The position numbers and the translations under genes were made by a program. From NCBI GenBank assembly GCA_964401335.1, contig CAYNYK010000001.1, forward strand, positions 62,001 through 126,000: DNA of 64,000 nt, in the 5' to 3' direction. The stretch comes from JAAYCU01 sp964401335 (GTDB lineage Bacteria; Planctomycetota; Phycisphaerae; UBA1845; PWPN01). A model generated the notes under the pieces. That model was not told the origin of the DNA, ran no database searches, and worked only from the letters and a program-made list of their open reading frames with translations. This document shows, in pieces, positions 35,178 to 43,056 of this stretch. How positions within the stretch are numbered: position 1 is the first letter of the stretch; each line of letters opens with the position of its first letter.

Positions 35178-36095
35178 ATGAAAGAATTGACTCGTCGCGA
35201 ATTGCTACGGGCCTCGGCGGCCCTGCTGGCCGCCCCGGGTTTGAGCACTTCGGCGATCGCCCAACTTCGCGAGGTTCTCGACGGCGCCGCGACCGCGCCG
35301 GTGATCTGGCTGCAAGGGCAGAGTTGTTCGGGCTGCTCGGTTTCGCTGCTGAACAGTATTCATTACACGACCATCGACAATCTGCTGCTGAACATGGTCG
35401 ATCTCGAATACCATTCGACCCTGATGGCCGCCGCCGGCGAAAAGGCCGTCTCCGCCGCCGAACAGGCCCGAACGGCGGGGGGGTACATCCTGGTCATCGA
35501 AGGCTCGATCCCGATCGGGGCCGGCGGCCAATACTGTCGCGTGTGGGAGGGGACGACCATGCACGATGCCGTGCTCGCCTTCGCTCCCGCCGCCCGCTTT
35601 ATTATGGCGGTGGGCAGTTGTGCGGCCTTCGGCGGTGTCGTGGCGGCCAACACCAACCCCACGGAAGCCCGAAGCGTCGGCCAAATCCTCGGTGCCGATT
35701 CACGCATCATTAATGTGCCCGGCTGCCCCGCCCATCCCGATTGGATCGTGGGTACGATCGCCTATCTCTTGAGTAACGATAAAGCCCCACCTCTGGATTT
35801 GCATCGACGACCAACCGAGTATTACGGCCGGCGGGTACACGAGGTCTGTTCCGAACGGCGGACTTATTTCCGCCAGACGCAACAGGCTGCTACGCTTGGC
35901 GACGACGGTTGCCTGGAGAAACTCGGTTGTCGCGGCAAGACCACCTGTGCCGATTGCCCGACGCGCAAGTGGAACAGCGGCCAGGCCGGCGGGTTTGGCG
36001 TGAATTGGTGTATCGGTGCGCGAGCCCCGTGCCAGGGCTGCGTGGAGCCCGATTTTCCCGGCATGTTCTCCTTTTTCAGCGAGCATCATGGTTAA
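35178..36095 (+). CDS. [NiFe]-hydrogenase small subunit with Tat-type signal
   Basis: The electron-transferring subunit of an uptake-type [NiFe]-hydrogenase, 305 residues. The N-terminus TRRELLRASAALLAAPG fits a twin-arginine signal, so the enzyme is probably exported folded. Proximal cluster ligands begin at Cys50 and Cys53 (WLQGQSCSGCS), followed by GSCAAFGG and PGCPAHPDW. Further clusters are bound by CLEKLGCRG...CADCP and NWCIGARAPCQGCVEPDFP. The C-terminus ends right after the last cluster, without the hydrophobic anchor helix of HyaA/HupS proteins. The start at 35178 is chosen because it opens the Tat signal and follows GGAG. The motif pattern is closest to group 1. Confidence 0.92.
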   Translation: MKELTRRELLRASAALLAAPGLSTSAIAQLREVLDGAATAPVIWLQGQSCSGCSVSLLNSIHYTTIDNLLLNMVDLEYHSTLMAAAGEKAVSAAEQARTAGGYILVIEGSIPIGAGGQYCRVWEGTTMHDAVLAFAPAARFIMAVGSCAAFGGVVAANTNPTEARSVGQILGADSRIINVPGCPAHPDWIVGTIAYLLSNDKAPPLDLHRRPTEYYGRRVHEVCSERRTYFRQTQQAATLGDDGCLEKLGCRGKTTCADCPTRKWNSGQAGGFGVNWCIGARAPCQGCVEPDFPGMFSFFSEHHG

Positions 36096-36127
36096 GCACG
36101 CGCGGAGCTGCTCAAAGGAACAGACGG

Positions 36128-37576
36128 ATGCAGACGAAGATCAAACTTGACCCGGTTACGCGGATCGAGGGTCACCTGGAAATCGAGGTGACCGTCGATG
36201 AAGTCGGCGGCGTGCGCCAAGTGGTCGAGGCCCGCAGCGCGGGGACCCTGTTCCGCGGTTTTGAAATGCTGATGATCGACCGCGATCCGCGCGACGCGGC
36301 CCTTTATACGCAACGTATTTGCGGTGTCTGCCCCGTCTCGCATGGTCTGGCCGCTGCCTTGAACCTCGAAAACGCTTTCGGAGTCACCGCGCCGGACAAC
36401 GGGCGCATCCTGCGTAATCTCGTGCTCGCCGCCAACTTTCTGCAGTCGCATATACTGCACTTTTATCATTTATCGCTCGTGGATTACGTCAACACCAGCA
36501 ACTTGCTGCCCCGTTCGCCCTGGATTCCGCGCTACGTAACCCCCGATCTGATAACCGGCGAGACGGCTGCCGCGCTTGTAGAGCATTACCTCGAGGCCCT
36601 GGTCGCCCGACGCAAGGCCCATCAGATGGGCGCGATTTTCGCGGGGCGGCTGCCCGGGCCGTCAACTTTTGTCGCCGGGGGCAATACCGAAGTTCCCACC
36701 GATGAAAACATTGCCGCCTTTCGTGCCCTGCTGACCGAAATCCGTGGCTTTGTCGAGAATACATACGTACCGGATGTCCTCGCTGTTGCCAAAGCCTTTC
36801 CCGACTATTTCCGTCTCGGGCGCGGCTGCGGAAATTTGCTCGCCTACGGAGTTTTCGATCTCGATGCCGACGGGCAAAACAAATTCATACGTCGCGGACG
36901 CATCACCGACGGAGTATTTCAGCCGGTCGAACCTCGTGAAATCGGTGAATATGTCAGGTATTCCTGGTATGCGCCAGCCGATGGTGGTTTGCATCCTTCC
37001 GTTGGACAAACCGCTCCCGAAGCAGGAAAAAACGGCGCCTATTCATGGATCAAAGCGCCGCGCTACCTGAACAAAGCGCACGAAGCCGGCCCGCTGGCCC
37101 GCATGAAGATCAGCAACCGTTACGACGGTGGCATCTCCGTGATGGATCGCCTCCACGCCCGCGCGTTGGAAGCGAAAATGCTCGCCGAGGCCATGGATGG
37201 CTGGCTCGATCAACTGGTCCCCGGCGCGCCCGTCTATTGCAGGAGCACCGTTCCGGAATCTGCCGCCGGTATCGGGTTGACCGAGGCCCCGCGCGGTGCG
37301 CTCGGCCATTGGATGGACGTTAAAAACCATGTTGTATCCCGCTATCAGGTGATTACGCCTACCGTTTGGAACGCCTCGCCGCGCGATGATTTCGACCAGC
37401 CCGGCCCCATCGAGCAGGCCCTGGTCGGTACGCCGATCGCTGACGAAAACCAGCCGATCGAACTGCTCCGCGTGGTCCATTCGTTCGATCCGTGCCTGGC
37501 CTGCGCGGTGCACATGGTACGGCCGGGTGGAAAATACCGACAACCGCCGTTGATGATCCCGCCCGCTGTGTCCTGA
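36128..37576 (+). CDS. [NiFe]-hydrogenase large (catalytic) subunit
   Basis: The subunit that carries the Ni-Fe(CN)2CO site, 482 residues. The N-terminus is IKLDPVTRIEGHLEIEV. The nickel ligands are Cys65 and Cys68 (RICGVCPVSH) and Cys456 and Cys459 (DPCLACAVH, His462). A 20-residue tail follows His462 and is the peptide expected to be clipped off by the endopeptidase encoded next. AAAGGA precedes the ATG. It starts 32 bp after the small subunit. The pattern fits a respiratory, H2-oxidising group 1-like enzyme. Subgroup assignment needs a tree. Confidence 0.95.
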   Translation: MQTKIKLDPVTRIEGHLEIEVTVDEVGGVRQVVEARSAGTLFRGFEMLMIDRDPRDAALYTQRICGVCPVSHGLAAALNLENAFGVTAPDNGRILRNLVLAANFLQSHILHFYHLSLVDYVNTSNLLPRSPWIPRYVTPDLITGETAAALVEHYLEALVARRKAHQMGAIFAGRLPGPSTFVAGGNTEVPTDENIAAFRALLTEIRGFVENTYVPDVLAVAKAFPDYFRLGRGCGNLLAYGVFDLDADGQNKFIRRGRITDGVFQPVEPREIGEYVRYSWYAPADGGLHPSVGQTAPEAGKNGAYSWIKAPRYLNKAHEAGPLARMKISNRYDGGISVMDRLHARALEAKMLAEAMDGWLDQLVPGAPVYCRSTVPESAAGIGLTEAPRGALGHWMDVKNHVVSRYQVITPTVWNASPRDDFDQPGPIEQALVGTPIADENQPIELLRVVHSFDPCLACAVHMVRPGGKYRQPPLMIPPAVS

Positions 37577-37594
37577 CGAGGAGCAAACCGAGCA

Positions 37595-38065
37595 ATGGAC
37601 GACGCCATCGACAAACGCCCCGTGCTCGTGCTTGGCATTGGTAATATCCTGTTGCGTGACGAGGGCGTCGGTGTACGGGTTATCGAGGCCATGCGGGAAC
37701 TGCCGCTGCCCGACCATGTCGAATTGTGCGACGGCGGGACGGCCGGGGCTGACCTGCTCGACATCCTCAGTGACCGCCGCAAGGTCATTGTGATCGATGC
37801 CATGGACGCTGGCGCCGAAGCGGGTACGATTTATCGTTTAACTCTCGACGATCTGTTGCCGACGGAAGCTCCACATGCTTCCCTGCACGAAATCGGCCTG
37901 TTGGAAACCATCGATATGGCCCGTTGCCTGGGTGTCCATCCCCACGAAGTCGTGATTTTCGGCGTCAAACCCGGGGAAATAAGCTGCGGCCTGGAACTTT
38001 CTTCTCCGGTCAGCCAGGCAATTCCGCGTATCATCGACCTGATCCTCGACGAAATCCGCGAATAA
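37595..38065 (+). CDS. [NiFe]-hydrogenase maturation endopeptidase (HyaD/HybD family)
   Basis: This nickel-sensing protease removes the C-terminal tail of the large subunit after Ni insertion. It has 156 residues. The nickel-contacting residues are visible as Glu in GIGNILLRDEGVGV, Asp in VIDAMDAGAEAG and His in ASLHEIGLLE, and IFGVKPGEISCGLELS completes the family signature. It is 18 bp downstream of the large subunit gene, so the three genes form one operon. No hypA-F genes and no b-type cytochrome gene occur in the window. Confidence 0.93.
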   Translation: MDDAIDKRPVLVLGIGNILLRDEGVGVRVIEAMRELPLPDHVELCDGGTAGADLLDILSDRRKVIVIDAMDAGAEAGTIYRLTLDDLLPTEAPHASLHEIGLLETIDMARCLGVHPHEVVIFGVKPGEISCGLELSSPVSQAIPRIIDLILDEIRE

Positions 38066-38135
38066 GTTGTTATCCAAAACAAATGTATCCGTTTCCACGG
38101 CCATGGCCCGCTGAAAAGCGAACCAAGGGTGAGTG

Positions 38136-38185
38136 GCATGGGCAGGCCCTTGTCCCGCCAAAGCGGGACAAGAGTTTGCCCATGC
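38136..38185 (+). terminator. Stem-loop followed by T-run after the hydrogenase operon
   Basis: A long two-part stem has an outer arm GCATGGGCA at 38136-38144 pairing with 38177-38185. The inner arm CTTGTCCCGC at 38149-38158 pairs with 38163-38172, and the 4-base loop is CAAA. TTTTC follows. It lies 70 bp after the maturation protease gene and before the potassium channel gene, and is well placed to end the hydrogenase transcript. Confidence 0.6.
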
Positions 38186-38291
38186 TTTTCGGCCACGGAT
38201 TTCAACATGGATACTTCTCGCTCGTTGCTTGCCCCGTCGCTATAATTGCCGTCCGAAAGGAAGAGCACGAAAGAGGGCAACGATAGCGTTT

Positions 38292-39326
38292 ATGACCTCA
38301 AGACGACGATTATTCATGTCCTTGGCGGTTGTTCTGGCGGTCTTTTGGATCGGGGTGGCCGGTTTCAAGGTGCTGGTCCCGGATAGCAGCCTGCTGGATG
38401 CCGTTTATATGGTTGCAACCACGTTGTTCATGGTTGGCTACCGCGAAGTCTATGAGACCACCCCGGCGGTCATGGCTTGGACGATTATTTTTATTATCTT
38501 TGGAATAACCGCCATGCTGGTGGCCCTGAGTTCCTTTACGGGTTTGATCGTTGAGGGCGAGGTCGGTCGGCTAATGGGGAGCAGAAAATTGGAATCACGC
38601 ATCAAAAAACTTGAAAACCATGTGATTGTCTGTGGATTCGGACGCATGGGGCGATTACTGGTTCAGCGGCTGATGGAAGAGAAGGTTCCGCTGGTCGTGA
38701 TCGAGAACGATCAAAACGCCTGCCGGCAGATCGAGAAACTCGGTCAACTGTACGTGCTGGGCGATGCCACGGAGGAGGAATCTCTGGATCACGCGGGGAT
38801 CAGTCAGGCCCGACATCTGGTGGCGGTGCTGCCCAGCGACGCGGATAACGTATTCGTTACCATGACAGCCCGACAGATGCGCCCGGACTTGAACATTGTA
38901 GCTCGGGCGGAACAATCCACCTCAGAACCGAAACTGCGACGCGCGGGGGCGAATCGGGTGATGTCACCACAGGCCATCGGGGCGGAGCGAATCGCGAACA
39001 TCCTTATTCGCCCGCATATCGTGGATTTTGCCGAGGCGGCGGCCAGAGGGGTTGATTTGGAGATGGATGAATTCGTGGTCGGGCAGGATTCTCCGTTGGC
39101 AGGTAAAAGCCTGCGAGATTCGAATATTCGCCGAACCGCGAACGTGATGGTGGTGGCCATTCGGCGGGCGGATGGCAGCACGGCTTTCAACCCGGGGCCC
39201 GACGAGGTGGTGCGACCGAGAGACGCACTGATTACCATCGGGCCGGCGGGAGCAAGCTCGCGGCTGGCGGAAATCCGGATCATTCAGGAGGAGAACCCGG
39301 CCCAAGAGCTGGCGGAGCAGATTTGA
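38292..39326 (+). CDS. Two-helix potassium channel with RCK (TrkA) cytoplasmic domain
   Basis: A 344-residue ligand-gated channel of the MthK/Kch type. Membrane helix 1 is about residues 9-28, then pore helix, then helix 2 at about 59-82. The filter region reads TTLFMVGYRE at residues 43-52 instead of the canonical TVGYGD, so ion selectivity may differ. The RCK domain follows (HVIVCGFGRMGRLLVQRLME, VIENDQNACRQIE, VLGDATEEESL), plus a TrkA-C lobe (VVGQDSPLAGKSLRDSNIRRTANVMVVAIRR). The start at 38292 opens the first basic/hydrophobic stretch. Upstream codons overlap the terminator hairpin. Confidence 0.88.
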   Translation: MTSRRRLFMSLAVVLAVFWIGVAGFKVLVPDSSLLDAVYMVATTLFMVGYREVYETTPAVMAWTIIFIIFGITAMLVALSSFTGLIVEGEVGRLMGSRKLESRIKKLENHVIVCGFGRMGRLLVQRLMEEKVPLVVIENDQNACRQIEKLGQLYVLGDATEEESLDHAGISQARHLVAVLPSDADNVFVTMTARQMRPDLNIVARAEQSTSEPKLRRAGANRVMSPQAIGAERIANILIRPHIVDFAEAAARGVDLEMDEFVVGQDSPLAGKSLRDSNIRRTANVMVVAIRRADGSTAFNPGPDEVVRPRDALITIGPAGASSRLAEIRIIQEENPAQELAEQI

Positions 39327-39378
39327 GGCCGGTGCATTGTCTAAAGGGATCGGTCTAAAAGAATTGGGGAGTGTGTTC

Positions 39379-39702
39379 ATGCCCGCTTGGTGGGTAAGGT
39401 ACTGGCAGCGACATTGTCATCCGGTCAGTCGATGGCTGCATGTGATCGGCGTTCCGCTGACGTTGGTGGCGGCCGGCCTGTTTATTGCTCATGCGGTGAC
39501 TGGGTGCTGGGACGGCTGGTGGCGGCCGGTGGTTTTGCTTGCGGTCGGTTATCTGCTGCAATGGATCGGGCATCGGATCGAAGGCAACGATATGGGGGAA
39601 ATCATCCTGATTAAGAAATGCCTCGGCCTTCCCTTTGTGGCCGTCTCTCCGCGCTATGCCCAGGACCAACCGGCGGTTCAAAACAATCGCGATGGTTCCT
39701 GA
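39379..39702 (+). CDS. DUF962/Mpo1-like membrane protein
   Basis: A small protein of 107 residues related to DUF962, whose yeast member Mpo1 is a fatty-acid alpha-oxidation dioxygenase. Family marks are the His-rich N-terminus WQRHCHPVSRWLHVIGVPLTL and the later YLLQWIGHRIEGN. The conserved His residues next to the helices are likely metal ligands. Two hydrophobic segments are visible. The start at 39379 is supported by GGGGAG at 39366-39371. An in-frame TTG at 39337 is weaker. Bacterial function is unproven. Confidence 0.72.
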   Translation: MPAWWVRYWQRHCHPVSRWLHVIGVPLTLVAAGLFIAHAVTGCWDGWWRPVVLLAVGYLLQWIGHRIEGNDMGEIILIKKCLGLPFVAVSPRYAQDQPAVQNNRDGS

Positions 39703-39726
39703 TTGCGGGCTATAATATTCTGTATC

Positions 39727-41157
39727 ATGAAAGCAAGCGAACTGTTAAGAATGGGTTTTCCGGACGGCCCGGTCATCGCGATGGCCCGAGCCGCCGCCGG
39801 TAGTGCGCGAATGGCGGGCAAAAGCCGGCACGAGGTCAAGAGCCTCCTTGGTACGATACTGGCCGACCCGCAAGCATTCGTGAACGACCCACTTTTCGGG
39901 AAAGTGGCCACGTCTTTGGCCCAATCCGGCGCGGCCCGTTCCAAGAAGAAAAAACTTCTGGAATACAATCTGGCGACGGCGGATTACGAACGCACCGAGC
40001 CGCTCGACTACGCCGTCTGGGGCGAGGACATTGATCCGCAGGCCCATCAACAGATGCGCAACGCCTGTGCTTTGCCCATCTCGGTGAAGGGCGCTTTGAT
40101 GCCGGATGCGCACGTGGGTTATGGCCTGCCGATCGGCGGCGTACTGGCCACCGACAACGCGGTTATCCCTTACGCGGTCGGGGTGGATATCGCCTGCCGG
40201 ATGATGTTGACCGTGTTCGATCTGCCGCCGGAGAAAGTTAACGAGCAATTCGATCGGTTTAAGAAGATCTTGGAGGAACAGACGCGTTTCGGAGTCGGCG
40301 CCGAGTGGAGGCCGCGCCGCCAGCATCCGGTAATGGATGAGGATTGGCGGGTCACGCCGGTGACGGCCAGGCTCAAGGACCTGGCCTGGAGCCAATTGGG
40401 TACCAGCGGATCGGGGAACCATTTCGTCGAGTTCGGCGAATTTACGATCGATCGGCCGCTGGGTGATCTGCCGCCCGGGCGGTATCTGGCCTTGCTTTCG
40501 CATAGCGGCAGCCGGGGCACGGGCAATAAGATTGCCACCCATTACAGCAAGTGGGCGATGAGCAAGCATCGGAACATGCCGAGTTCGTTGCGCCATCTGG
40601 CTTGGCTGGACTTGGACGAGGATGGCGGTGAGTACTGGGCGGCGATGGAGTTGATGGGCCGCTATGCGTCGGCCAACCATCATATCATTCATCGGCAGGT
40701 GGTGGCCGCCGTGGGCGAACCGCCGATCCTGCAGGTGGAGAACCATCACAATTTTGCCTGGAAAGAACAGCACGACGGGCGGGAAGTGATTGTGCATCGC
40801 AAGGGGGCGACGCCGGCCGCCCGCGGCGTGCTTGGGATCATTCCCGGCTCGATGGCCTCTCCGGCTTTTCTGGTCGAGGGTTTGGGCAATCCGCGTTCGC
40901 TTTCGTCGGCCTCGCATGGCGCGGGCCGGCGCATGTCCCGCAATGAGGCCTCGCGTACCTTCCGCTGGCCGCAGGTGAAAGCCTTTCTCGCCGAGCGCGG
41001 CGTGCGCCTGCTGTCCGCCGGCCTGGACGAAGCCCCCTGGGCCTACAAGGACATCGAGGCCGTCATGGCCGCCCAGCATGACCTCGTCCGCCCGCTGGGG
41101 AAATTCATGCCTCGCCTCGTTCGCATGTCCCGCTCCGGCGAACCGCCGGAGGATTGA
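39727..41157 (+). CDS. rtcB: RtcB-family RNA ligase
   Basis: RtcB joins 3'-phosphate or 2',3'-cyclic phosphate RNA ends to 5'-OH ends using GTP and Mn, in tRNA or RNA repair. In the 476-residue protein the metal ligands are visible: Cys157 in GVDIACRM, His in GSGNHFVE, HSGSRG and VENHHNFAW. The His that carries the GMP intermediate is at about residue 397 in SSASHGAGRRMSR. The N-terminal ~90 residues are longer than in the E. coli type, and Cys157 sits in GVDIACRM rather than GVDIGCGM. This suggests the divergent RtcB branch. The last 10 codons plus stop are repeated exactly 1015 bp downstream. Confidence 0.9.
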   Translation: MKASELLRMGFPDGPVIAMARAAAGSARMAGKSRHEVKSLLGTILADPQAFVNDPLFGKVATSLAQSGAARSKKKKLLEYNLATADYERTEPLDYAVWGEDIDPQAHQQMRNACALPISVKGALMPDAHVGYGLPIGGVLATDNAVIPYAVGVDIACRMMLTVFDLPPEKVNEQFDRFKKILEEQTRFGVGAEWRPRRQHPVMDEDWRVTPVTARLKDLAWSQLGTSGSGNHFVEFGEFTIDRPLGDLPPGRYLALLSHSGSRGTGNKIATHYSKWAMSKHRNMPSSLRHLAWLDLDEDGGEYWAAMELMGRYASANHHIIHRQVVAAVGEPPILQVENHHNFAWKEQHDGREVIVHRKGATPAARGVLGIIPGSMASPAFLVEGLGNPRSLSSASHGAGRRMSRNEASRTFRWPQVKAFLAERGVRLLSAGLDEAPWAYKDIEAVMAAQHDLVRPLGKFMPRLVRMSRSGEPPED

Positions 41158-41162
41158 GGCGA
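41124..41162. repeat. 39-bp direct repeat, copy 1 (3' end of rtcB)
   Basis: This perfect 39-bp sequence covers the last 10 codons and stop of rtcB. It contains a tight hairpin (CTCCGGCG, loop AAC, CGCCGGAG). An identical copy lies at 42139-42177. Bases on either side differ between the copies, so the boundaries are sharp. Confidence 0.95.
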
Positions 41163-41272
41163 AGAATGATTGCTCCGGGATGCAGGGACAATGGATCGCT
41201 ATTCTTCAAGAATTATGGCATAGTCATAAAAACGCCCTATTACTATCTTGCTGCTCATGCTAGAATAAAGAT

Positions 41273-41741
41273 ATGAAGCCGACGGTGTATATCAAAACGA
41301 CGATTCCATCGTACTACTGCGACGCACGACCACCTGATGCACGACATTCTTCGTACGCGACAGTGGTGGGATAAGGAACGCGGTGATTATGAGTGTATGA
41401 CCTCGCTGATCGTGGTTGAAGAATTAGATGCGGGCGACTATCCGACACGGTCGGAGTGCCTTAAACTGGTTGAGTCGTTACCTTTGCTGGAAGTGACGAC
41501 CGAAGTTCTGGAGATAGCCAAGGTATATCAGGCAGAACGCCTGATGCCACGACATCCGGTGGCGGATTCGATCCATCTGGCTATTGCATCGTGGTATCGC
41601 ATGGACTATCTGTTGACCTGGAACTGTCGTCATATCGCTAATGCCAACAAATCAAGGCATTTAGAGGCTTTAAACTTCAGGCTGCATCTCGGGATGCCAA
41701 TGTTGGTGACCCCCCACCAGCTTCAATTTTGGGAGGAATGA
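41273..41741 (+). pseudogene. PIN-domain (VapC-like) toxin gene, frameshifted and with altered catalytic residue
   Basis: The first 20 codons from the ATG at 41273 read MKPTVYIKTTIPSYYCDARP, the usual start of a PIN-domain protein. The remainder (HDILRTRQWWDKERGDYECMTSLIVVEEL ... HPVADSIHLAIASWYRMDYLLTWNCRHIANANK) is in another frame. Removing one C in CCACC near 41331-41334 joins them. The acidic residue normally found in YIETT is Lys here, so a metal ligand is also lost. Later Asp and Asn ligands (ADSIHLA, TWNCRHIAN) are kept. An intact C-terminal frame starts at 41337. The downstream antitoxin overlaps its stop region. Confidence 0.72.
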
Positions 41742-41743
41742 TA

Positions 41744-41932
41744 GTGAGCAGTGACGGACCCATTGTTGATGAAGTACGCCGGCGCCGTAGCGAAATCAGT
41801 GCCCGGTTTGGCGACGATCTCGACCGCTACGGTGAACACATTCGCGCGTTACAGGAACGATATCGCGACCGACTGGTGAATCAAGTCACCATCGTACGCG
41901 AATCGCCAAAATCCCCTGAAAAGGTCGGGTAG
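41744..41932 (+). CDS. Antitoxin partner of the PIN-domain toxin
   Basis: A short, charged protein of 62 residues (SSDGPIVDEVRRRRSEISARFGDDLDRYGEHIRALQERYRDR). It is of a type often found directly after PIN toxin genes and thought to bind and silence them. GTG at 41744 is chosen because GGGAGGA at 41731-41737 lies six bases upstream. An ATG at 41738 overlaps the toxin stop but directly abuts the ribosome site. No DNA-binding N-terminus is recognisable. The gene looks intact although the toxin is broken. Confidence 0.62.
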   Translation: MSSDGPIVDEVRRRRSEISARFGDDLDRYGEHIRALQERYRDRLVNQVTIVRESPKSPEKVG

Positions 41933-42038
41933 GGGGCGGGCGATGACCCGCTATGAGGGTAAACAAATCGAAATGCGCGCAGTCCCGGCGTAGCAACCCT
42001 AATTGCCTAAAGGTCTAACAGCCTAAAAGTCTAATCAC

Positions 42039-42137
42039 CTACGGCACCGGCACCACTTCCGTCACTTCCGGCACATGAGCCTTGAGGTTGTGTTTGATGT
42101 CCATTATGAGAGCCATAGCGACCGATGGGTAGCCGGT
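42039..42137 (-). pseudogene. Truncated C-terminal gene remnant, possibly NifU-like
   Basis: Read on the minus strand, the bases from 42137 to a TAG at 42039-42041 encode a short peptide ending ALIMDIKHNLKAHVPEVTEVV plus a Pro-rich end. This resembles the last helix and strand of NifU/Nfu-type Fe-S scaffold domains. The reading frame is cut off exactly at the border of the second 39-bp repeat copy. It has no start or ribosome site of its own. The family assignment is a guess from about 20 residues. Confidence 0.3.
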
Positions 42138-42138
42138 T

Positions 42139-42177
42139 CATGTCCCGCTCCGGCGAACCGCCGGAGGATTGAGGCGA
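42139..42177. repeat. 39-bp direct repeat, copy 2 (duplicated rtcB end)
   Basis: Identical over 39 bases to 41124-41162, in the same orientation, 1015 bp downstream. It is not part of any gene here. Together the copies bracket the PIN toxin-antitoxin pair, like the att-type duplication left when an element integrates at a gene 3' end, or like a tandem duplication scar. Confidence 0.95.
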
Positions 42178-42397
42178 CGACTTGTCGCCTCCGCTCCGCG
42201 CAAGCTTTGACCACACGGTGACCTGCATATAACCGGTGATGCCATAAAGAAAGTGACCGTAGGGTGAAGGGGGGGATCGAGGCTTTATCAAGGGGGTATA
42301 CATTTTGCCCGGCTTGCAAAGTTCGCATCCCCATGACACAATGAAATAAGCACATTTCCCCAAAACTCGGGCCACGTTTTTCGCAAAGGAGTCGGTC

Positions 42398-42862
42398 ATG
42401 CCTGTGCAAAAATTGAAACAGTTCCTCGACGAGAACAAGGTGAAGTATGTCACGATCATTCATTCGCCGGCCTTTACCGCTCAGCAGATCGCCGCGTCCG
42501 CCCACGTGGCGGGCAAGGACCTGGCCAAGACCGTCATGGTCAAGGTCGACGGGCGGATGGCAATGGCCGTCCTGCCCGCTACCCATCAGATTAACTTTGA
42601 CCGTTTGACCGAGGCGATCGGCGCTAAAAAAGTCCAGCTTGCCGGCGAGGAGGAATTCAAGCAATTGTTTCCCCAGTGCGAGGTTGGGGCTATGCCGCCG
42701 TTCGGCAACCTATACGATATGGAGGTCTATATGGATCGGCGTCTGGCCGAGGATGAGGAGATCGCCTTTAATGCCGGCTCGCATACCGAGCTGATCAAAC
42801 TGCGCTGCGCGGACTACAAACGCTTGGTCAATCCTCGGGTGATCGAGTTCTCGCCGCACTGA
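42398..42862 (+). CDS. YbaK/EbsC-family aminoacyl-tRNA deacylase
   Basis: Proteins of this family hydrolyse mischarged tRNAs such as Cys-tRNA(Pro) or Ala-tRNA(Pro). The 154-residue protein has the INS-type fold signature: HSPAFTAQQIAASAHVAGKDLAKTVMVKVDGR with the conserved Lys, LPATHQINFDRL, VGAMPPFGNLYDMEVYMD and IAFNAGSHTELIKLRCADYKRL. AAAGGAG precedes the ATG. It is a stand-alone protein, not fused to ProRS. It lies between the repeat-bounded segment and metXW. Confidence 0.88.
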   Translation: MPVQKLKQFLDENKVKYVTIIHSPAFTAQQIAASAHVAGKDLAKTVMVKVDGRMAMAVLPATHQINFDRLTEAIGAKKVQLAGEEEFKQLFPQCEVGAMPPFGNLYDMEVYMDRRLAEDEEIAFNAGSHTELIKLRCADYKRLVNPRVIEFSPH

Positions 42863-43056
42863 TTAGGGATAGCCGTTTAACTCTAATCCGATCCTTTTGG
42901 TGGACTGGACTATAAAATCTGTCCCCAACTGGTGGCCGGACCTCCGCATGGATGGCATGGACAGGCCCCGATATTCCGGGGTCTACCCGTGGGCTGTTAT
43001 TTACGGGATGTCCCATCCCCCTTGTGCGTTTTTTCCCATCGAGCGTACAATCCCGC

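Larger units (their letters stand above)
41933..42397. other. 465-bp segment with repeats and a gene remnant
   Basis: No complete gene is supported. The segment has a short tandem repeat at about 42005-42033 (CCTAAAGGTCTAA and CCTAAAAGTCTAA, 16 bases apart) and a minus-strand coding remnant (42039-42137). It also has the second 39-bp copy of the rtcB end (42139-42177), directly followed by a hairpin (GAGGCGAC, five-base loop, GTCGCCTC). It looks like a junction scar between an inserted segment and the next gene. Confidence 0.6.

Noticed and set aside
36098..36127. Frame joining the hydrogenase small and large subunit regions
   Set aside because: An upstream-extended frame overlaps the small subunit, but the large subunit clearly starts at 36128 with its conserved N-terminus and ribosome site.
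42863..43056. SAM riboswitch upstream of the metX-metW fusion
   Set aside because: I looked for the conserved SAM-I, SAM-II and related cores and saw none, although a short GC hairpin is present near 42963-42982.
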